Both the position numbers and the translations under genes were made by a program. A stretch of 64,000 nt of DNA from Streptomyces sp. NRRL S-31 (GTDB lineage Bacteria > Actinomycetota > Actinomycetes > Streptomycetales > Streptomycetaceae). The stretch covers positions 40,042 through 104,041 of the forward strand of contig NZ_JOCB01000021.1 of the NCBI RefSeq assembly GCF_000718775.1, in the 5' to 3' direction. The notes beneath the pieces are model-generated. The model was not told the DNA's origin, ran no database searches, and saw only the letters and a list, made by a program, of their open reading frames with translations. Below, one piece after another: positions 60,032 through 64,000 of this stretch (its first letter is position 1; the number at the start of each line of letters is the position of its first letter).

Positions 60032-61159
60032 ATGCTGGACGAATCGCTGCTCGACACCCCGGAGGGCCTCGCCGCGGCCGACCGCCTAGGTCTGCTGCGC
60101 GGCGCGGCGGAGGCCGGCGCCCGCGTCCGCACCGCCGCCCGGCACGCCGCCGAGGCCGGCGTCGGCGACCTCAAGCCCGACGGCCGCCCCCGCGCCGTCC
60201 TCATCGCCGGCCCCGGCGCCGCCGCCACCCACACCGCCGACCTCCTCGGCACCCTGGCCGGTGTCGGCAGCCCCGTAGTCCGGCTCGCCCCCGTCGGCGT
60301 GGCCCCGGCCGCGGGCGCCCTGCGCTGGGAACTCCCGGGCTGGGCCGGCTCCGTGGACCTGCTGCTCATCGCCACCCCGGACGGCACCGAACCGAGCCTC
60401 TCCCTCCTCGCCGACCAGGCCTACCGCCGCGGCTGCACCGTCGTCGGCGTGGCTCCGCCCCACACCCCGCTCGCCGAGGCGGTCGACGGCGCCCACGGCC
60501 TGTTCGTGCCGATGGCCACGGCCCCCTACGACCAGGGGGAGCCGGTCGCCGCGTCCTCCCCGGGCGTCTTCTGGGCGCTGCTCACCCCGCTGCTGGCGCT
60601 GCTGGACCGCATCGGCCTGCTCAGCGCCCCGCCGGAGGCCCTGGAGAAGGTCGCCGACCGCCTCGACCACATCGCCGAGCGCTGCGGCCCCGCCATCGCG
60701 ACCTACAGCAACTCGGCCAAGACCCTCGCCGCCGAACTCGCCGACGCGCTCCCCGTCGTGTGGACGGAGGGCACCTCGGCCGGTCCGGCGGGCCGCCGGT
60801 TCGCCGCCGCCCTCGCCGAGCTCGCCGGCCGCCCCGCCCTGGTCGCGGAACTGCCCGAGGCGCTCGCCGAGCACAGCGCCCTGCTGGCCGGTCCGCTCGC
60901 CGCCAGCGCCGACCCGGACGACTTCTTCCGCGACCGCGTGGAGGAGCCGCCCGCGCTGCACGCGCGCGTGGTGCTGCTCCGCGACCGCCCGATCGGCGGC
61001 CTCACCGCCGCCCCGGCCGCCCGGGACGTGGCCCTCAGCCACGACACGCCGATCAGCGAACTGGAGCCGGAGGAGGGCGGCGAACTGGAGACCCTGGCGG
61101 AACTGATCGCCGTCACGGATTTCGCCGCCGTTTACCTGGCGCTCGCTTCGGGGGCCTGA
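60032..61159 (+). CDS. SIS-domain (phosphoglucose/phosphomannose isomerase-like) protein, 375 aa
   Basis: It resembles the two-SIS-domain PGI/PMI group (SVDLLLIATPDGTEPSLSLLADQAYRRGCTVVGVAPP; CGPAIATYSNSAKTLAAELADALPVVW). The C-terminal part after residue 300 is regular and acidic. In actinobacteria this gene sits invariably between manB and manA (Rv3256c position), suggesting a role in mannose-phosphate metabolism. The typical active-site Glu/His pair of true isomerases is not obvious to me, so it may be a regulator or pseudoenzyme. Confidence 0.8.
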   Translation: MLDESLLDTPEGLAAADRLGLLRGAAEAGARVRTAARHAAEAGVGDLKPDGRPRAVLIAGPGAAATHTADLLGTLAGVGSPVVRLAPVGVAPAAGALRWELPGWAGSVDLLLIATPDGTEPSLSLLADQAYRRGCTVVGVAPPHTPLAEAVDGAHGLFVPMATAPYDQGEPVAASSPGVFWALLTPLLALLDRIGLLSAPPEALEKVADRLDHIAERCGPAIATYSNSAKTLAAELADALPVVWTEGTSAGPAGRRFAAALAELAGRPALVAELPEALAEHSALLAGPLAASADPDDFFRDRVEEPPALHARVVLLRDRPIGGLTAAPAARDVALSHDTPISELEPEEGGELETLAELIAVTDFAAVYLALASGA

Positions 61160-61250
61160 TCTGACTCGTGGCCGGCCCCCCGCGCCCAGCGGCGCGGGGG
61201 GAAGCGACGACGCCGGCCGAGTCGCGTACGTACGGAGACAGAGAAGACAC

Positions 61251-62402
61251 ATGGACCGCCTCGACAACACCGTCCGCCCCTACGCCTGGGGTTCCCCCAC
61301 CGCCATCCCGCACCTGCTCGGCGTCGCGCCGACCGGCGAGCCCCAGGCGGAGATGTGGATGGGAGCGCACCCGGGCGCCCCGTCGCGCACCCACCGCGGC
61401 ACCCTCGTCGAGGTCATCCAGGCCGACCCGGAACGCGAACTCGGCGCCCGCGCGGTCGCGAAGTTCGGCCCCCACCTGCCGTTCCTGCTCAAGATCCTCG
61501 CCGCCGGCGCCCCCCTGTCGCTCCAGGTGCACCCCGACCTGAAGCAGGCCCAGGAGGGGTACGCCGACGAGGAGCGGCGCGGCGTCCCGATCGACGCCCC
61601 GTACCGCAACTACAAGGACGCCAACCACAAGCCCGAGCTGATCTGCGCGCTCACCGAGTTCGACGGCCTGTGCGGCTTCCGCGCCCCGCTCCAGGCCGCC
61701 GGTCTGCTCGACGGACTCGGCGTGGACTCCCTCAAGCCGTACGTCGACCTGCTGCACGCCCACCCCGAGGACGCCGCCCTGCGCGAGGTCCTCACCGCGA
61801 TCCTCAGCGCCGACCCCGAGGAGACCGCCCGCACGGTCGCCGAGGCCGCCGCGGCCTGCGTCCGCCTCGGCGGCGCCTACGCCCCCTACGCCGACATCGC
61901 CCGCCACTACCCGGGCGACCCGGGCGTCATCGCCGCCATGCTCCTCAACCACGTCCGGCTCCAGCCCGGCGAGGCCCTCTTCCTCGGCGCCGGCATCCCG
62001 CACGCCTACCTCAGCGGCCTCGGCGTCGAGATCATGGCCAACTCCGACAACGTCCTGCGCTGCGGCCTGACCCCCAAGCACGTCGACGTCCCCGAACTGC
62101 TGCGGATCGTCCGCTTCACCCCGAGCGACCCGGGCGTGCTGCGCCCGGAGGCGTCGCCGGACGGCGAAGAGGTCTACGAGACGCCGATCGACGAGTTCCG
62201 GCTCTCCCGCTACGTCCTCCCCGAGGGCGGCGCCAGCCACGACCTCACCCGGGACACCCCGCAGATCCTGCTCTGCACGGCCGGTGCCGTCCGGGCCGGC
62301 GAGCAGGAACTGGGCCCCGGCCGCTCGGTGTTCGTCCCGGCCGGCGAGCAGGCGGAGATCTCGGGAACGGGCACCGTCTTCCGCGCCACCGTGATCGTCT
62401 GA
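61251..62402 (+). CDS. manA: Mannose-6-phosphate isomerase (type I), 383 aa
   Basis: It converts fructose-6-phosphate to mannose-6-phosphate with zinc. Zinc ligands appear in LSLQVHPDLKQA (Gln, His) and NHKPELICALTEF (Glu), with LFLGAGIPHAYLSGLGVEIMANSDNVLRCGLTPKHVD supplying the later histidine and substrate contacts. The cupin end has GRSVFVPAGEQAEI. With manB in this cluster and manC at 45 kb the GDP-mannose route is complete in the window. Confidence 0.96.
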   Translation: MDRLDNTVRPYAWGSPTAIPHLLGVAPTGEPQAEMWMGAHPGAPSRTHRGTLVEVIQADPERELGARAVAKFGPHLPFLLKILAAGAPLSLQVHPDLKQAQEGYADEERRGVPIDAPYRNYKDANHKPELICALTEFDGLCGFRAPLQAAGLLDGLGVDSLKPYVDLLHAHPEDAALREVLTAILSADPEETARTVAEAAAACVRLGGAYAPYADIARHYPGDPGVIAAMLLNHVRLQPGEALFLGAGIPHAYLSGLGVEIMANSDNVLRCGLTPKHVDVPELLRIVRFTPSDPGVLRPEASPDGEEVYETPIDEFRLSRYVLPEGGASHDLTRDTPQILLCTAGAVRAGEQELGPGRSVFVPAGEQAEISGTGTVFRATVIV

Positions 62403-62449
62403 CCGGGGCTGTGGACAGACCGCGGATCATATGACCGGGGTTGTGGACA
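62401..62449. repeat. 17-bp direct repeat upstream of the cation efflux gene
   Basis: GACCGGGGCTGTGGACA (62401-62417) recurs at 62433-62449 with one change, 32 bases apart, about three helical turns. It lies between manA and the efflux gene and could bind a regulator. Confidence 0.6.
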
Positions 62450-62569
62450 CCTGACGCGTCGGTGCCCGGCGGGCTGCAAGAATGATCCACCGGCAAAGGC
62501 CGGGCAAAGCCGGGTACCTGCCCGGACAGAAGTACGAGGCCGGCACAGGCGAAGGGACAACGCGGACAC

Positions 62570-63550
62570 ATGAGCGCGTCAGGCGGTACCAAGGCGATCG
62601 TGGCGGCACTCGGCGCCAACCTCGCGATCGCGGCATCGAAGTTCGTGGCGTTCGCGTTCAGCGGCTCCTCCTCGATGCTCGCCGAGGGCGTCCACTCGCT
62701 CGCCGACTCGGGCAACCAGTTCCTGCTGCTCGTCGGCGGCAAGAAGGCACAGCGCGAGGCCACCCCGCAACACCCCTTCGGCTACGGCCGCGAGCGGTAC
62801 ATCTACGCCTTCCTGGTCTCCATCGTCCTCTTCTCCGTCGGCGGCATGTTCGCCGTCTACGAGGGTTTCGAGAAGATCCGCCACCCGCACGAACTGGAGC
62901 ACTGGTACTGGCCGGTCGGCGTCCTCCTCTTCGCGATCATCGCCGAGGGCTTCTCCTTCCGCACCGCCATCAAGGAGTCCAACGAGCTGCGCGGCAGGCT
63001 CTCCTGGGCCCAGTTCATCCGCCGCGCCAAGGCGCCCGAGCTGCCCGTCGTCCTCCTGGAGGACTTCGGCGCGCTCATCGGTCTGGCCCTCGCCCTCGGC
63101 GGCGTCGGCCTCTCCCTGCTCACCGGCGACGGCGTCTGGGACGGCATCGGCACCGTCTGCATCGGTGTCCTGCTCGTCCTGATCGCCCTGGTCCTGGCCG
63201 CCGAGACCAAGTCGCTGCTGCTGGGCGAGGCCGCGGGCGTCGAGGACGTCAAGAAGATCGAGGCCGCGATCGTCGACGGCGACACGGTCACCCGCATCAT
63301 CCACATGCGCACGCTGCACCTCGGCCCCGAGGAACTGCTGATCGCCGCGAAGATCGCCGTCCGGCACGACGACACCGCCGCCGAGGTCGCGACCGCCATC
63401 GACGCCGCCGAGGCCCGCATCCGCGCCGCCGTCCCCATCGCCCGCGTGATCTACCTGGAGCCCGACATATACAGCGAGACCGAGGCCGCCAAGGGCCCGG
63501 ACCCGGAGGCCACCCCGGGCGGCCCCAACCCGCACCCCGCCGGTCACTGA
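62570..63550 (+). CDS. Cation diffusion facilitator family transporter, 326 aa
   Basis: It exports divalent metals (zinc, iron, cobalt or manganese) in exchange for protons. Five to six hydrophobic helices are visible, with the metal site LAEGVHSLADSGNQ (HxxxD) in helix 2 and LLEDFGALIGLAL in helix 5. The C-terminal domain is VEDVKKIEAAIVDGDTVTRIIHMRTLHLGPEELLIAAKI. The ATG at 62570 has no strong ribosome site. A near-perfect direct repeat lies upstream. The metal cannot be assigned from sequence. Confidence 0.92.
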   Translation: MSASGGTKAIVAALGANLAIAASKFVAFAFSGSSSMLAEGVHSLADSGNQFLLLVGGKKAQREATPQHPFGYGRERYIYAFLVSIVLFSVGGMFAVYEGFEKIRHPHELEHWYWPVGVLLFAIIAEGFSFRTAIKESNELRGRLSWAQFIRRAKAPELPVVLLEDFGALIGLALALGGVGLSLLTGDGVWDGIGTVCIGVLLVLIALVLAAETKSLLLGEAAGVEDVKKIEAAIVDGDTVTRIIHMRTLHLGPEELLIAAKIAVRHDDTAAEVATAIDAAEARIRAAVPIARVIYLEPDIYSETEAAKGPDPEATPGGPNPHPAGH

Positions 63551-63874
63551 CCCGGGCAGCCGGCCGGTTCCCCGCCCCGCCCCGGCACGCTGCCGGCGTA
63601 CCGCCCGCCTCGAGAACGGCCGGAGGAAGACCAGAGGAATCCGACGGCGGACTGGGGCCCACGGGGGCGTGCGGTGTAGCTTGGGACGGAGCCAGACGTC
63701 GCTGCTGATGGCGGTCGGGTGGTCACCATGGACCGGCCGAGGGAGAGAGGGCCTCCGACGGACTGCGCTGCGCGCACGCGGGCATGCCTGTGTCCTCTTC
63801 TCGGGCACCCCTGTGTCCGCCGCCGCGCAGACCAGCCGTACCCACCTCGCCCCAACCCCGAGGAGCAGCTCGCA
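63551..63874 (+). promoter_or_regulatory. Long upstream region of ahcY
   Basis: TAGCTT at 63675-63680 is a possible -10, giving a leader of about 190 bases. The leader contains a 56-codon frame from ATG 63708 whose TGA overlaps the ahcY ATG, but its codon use is not typical. I could not identify an S-adenosylhomocysteine riboswitch by eye. Confidence 0.35.
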
Positions 63875-64000
63875 ATGACGACTGTCGAGAACCGACAGGA
63901 CTTCAAGGTCGCCGACCTGTCGCTGGCCGAGTTCGGCCGTAAGGAGATCACCCTCGCCGAGCATGAGATGCCCGGTCTGATGGCGATCCGCAAGGAGTAT
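63875..64000 (+). CDS. ahcY: S-adenosylhomocysteine hydrolase, N-terminal 42 residues (partial)
   Basis: The gene runs off the right edge. The visible start, [20 protein letters not shown] then [22 protein letters not shown], is the conserved N-terminus of adenosylhomocysteinase, which hydrolyses S-adenosylhomocysteine to homocysteine and adenosine. GAGGAG lies nine bases upstream of the ATG. Homocysteine is the substrate of the cystathionine beta-synthase near the left edge. Confidence 0.92.
   Translation, partial: MTTVENRQDFKVADLSLAEFGRKEITLAEHEMPGLMAIRKEY

Noticed and set aside
63675..63874. An S-adenosylhomocysteine riboswitch in the ahcY leader
   Set aside because: GC-rich short motifs such as GCGCTGC and CCGAGGAGC occur, but not in the order and pairing of the known aptamer. 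A covariance-model search would decide.
1..64000. Mobile elements, prophage, CRISPR arrays, tRNA or rRNA genes
   Set aside because: I found no transposase, integrase, repeat-spacer pattern or T-loop-like GGTTCGAATCC motif. Gene content and order are those of a core Streptomyces chromosome.

Overview
The window is a piece of a Streptomyces chromosome. Base composition is very GC-rich with strong G/C preference at third codon positions, many genes start with GTG, and the gene content includes whiB, a sigI-like partner-switch locus, a hut cluster, F420 genes and five LytR-CpsA-Psr (LCP) proteins. From memory, the order parallels the S. coelicolor SCO3082 to SCO3023 stretch. The right half also parallels the mycobacterial Rv3248c-Rv3277 neighbourhood (sahH, manA, SIS protein, manB, whiB2, fbiA/fbiB, manC, lcp, fadE25, purE/purK, GtrA). 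I recognised this from gene identity and order and did not compute it. I see no rRNA, tRNA, CRISPR array, insertion sequence or prophage.

Layout. 0-5 kb: a membrane-anchored unknown protein, a thiolase, an SGNH hydrolase and a two-domain cystathionine beta-synthase. 5.6-9.2 kb: an NCS1 permease divergent from an RpiR-type regulator, plus small membrane proteins. 9.2-11.3 kb: an operon of three roadblock/LC7 proteins and one DUF4388-like protein. 11.4-18.5 kb: a PLP decarboxylase-fold protein divergent from hutU, an M20 amidohydrolase, hutF and hutI. 18.8-21.3 kb: a SigB-family sigma factor with an antagonist and an anti-sigma kinase. 21.5-26.5 kb: a small sortase-motif protein, a POT transporter, a two-component system and a GtrA protein. 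26.7-29.6 kb: purK-purE-dipeptidase. 29.7-34.4 kb: tandem VOC proteins, a CGNR regulator, UDP-glucose dehydrogenase, acyl-CoA dehydrogenase and a copper-storage protein. 34.4-46.4 kb: cell-envelope genes (five LCP proteins, a GT2, an AMP-ligase-like protein, manC) with a thioesterase. 46.5-51.5 kb: DNA glycosylase, fbiB, fbiA, cysteine dioxygenase and whiB. 51.7-64 kb: a very large membrane glycosyltransferase with a DUF5719-like partner, manB, a SIS protein, manA, a cation efflux protein and the start of ahcY.

How the genes work together. ManA, ManB and ManC make up a complete route from fructose-6-phosphate to GDP-mannose, next to glycosyltransferases and LCP ligases that could use or attach glycans. 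FbiA and FbiB build and tail coenzyme F420. HutU, HutI and HutF convert urocanate to formylglutamate, and the M20 enzyme sits where a deformylase is expected. PurK and PurE carry out the two-step carboxylation of AIR.

The most striking unexplained element is a 31-codon reading frame just upstream of cysteine dioxygenase. It ends CSCCRCHSC, appears to be transcribed without a 5' leader from a TTGACA promoter, and is followed by a GC hairpin before the enzyme gene. This is the layout of a cysteine-sensing attenuator. Other leads are several minisatellites in gene-free gaps, operator-like palindromes beside the hut, RpiR, CGNR, thiolase and acyl-CoA dehydrogenase genes, and a sortase-type tail with no visible export signal.
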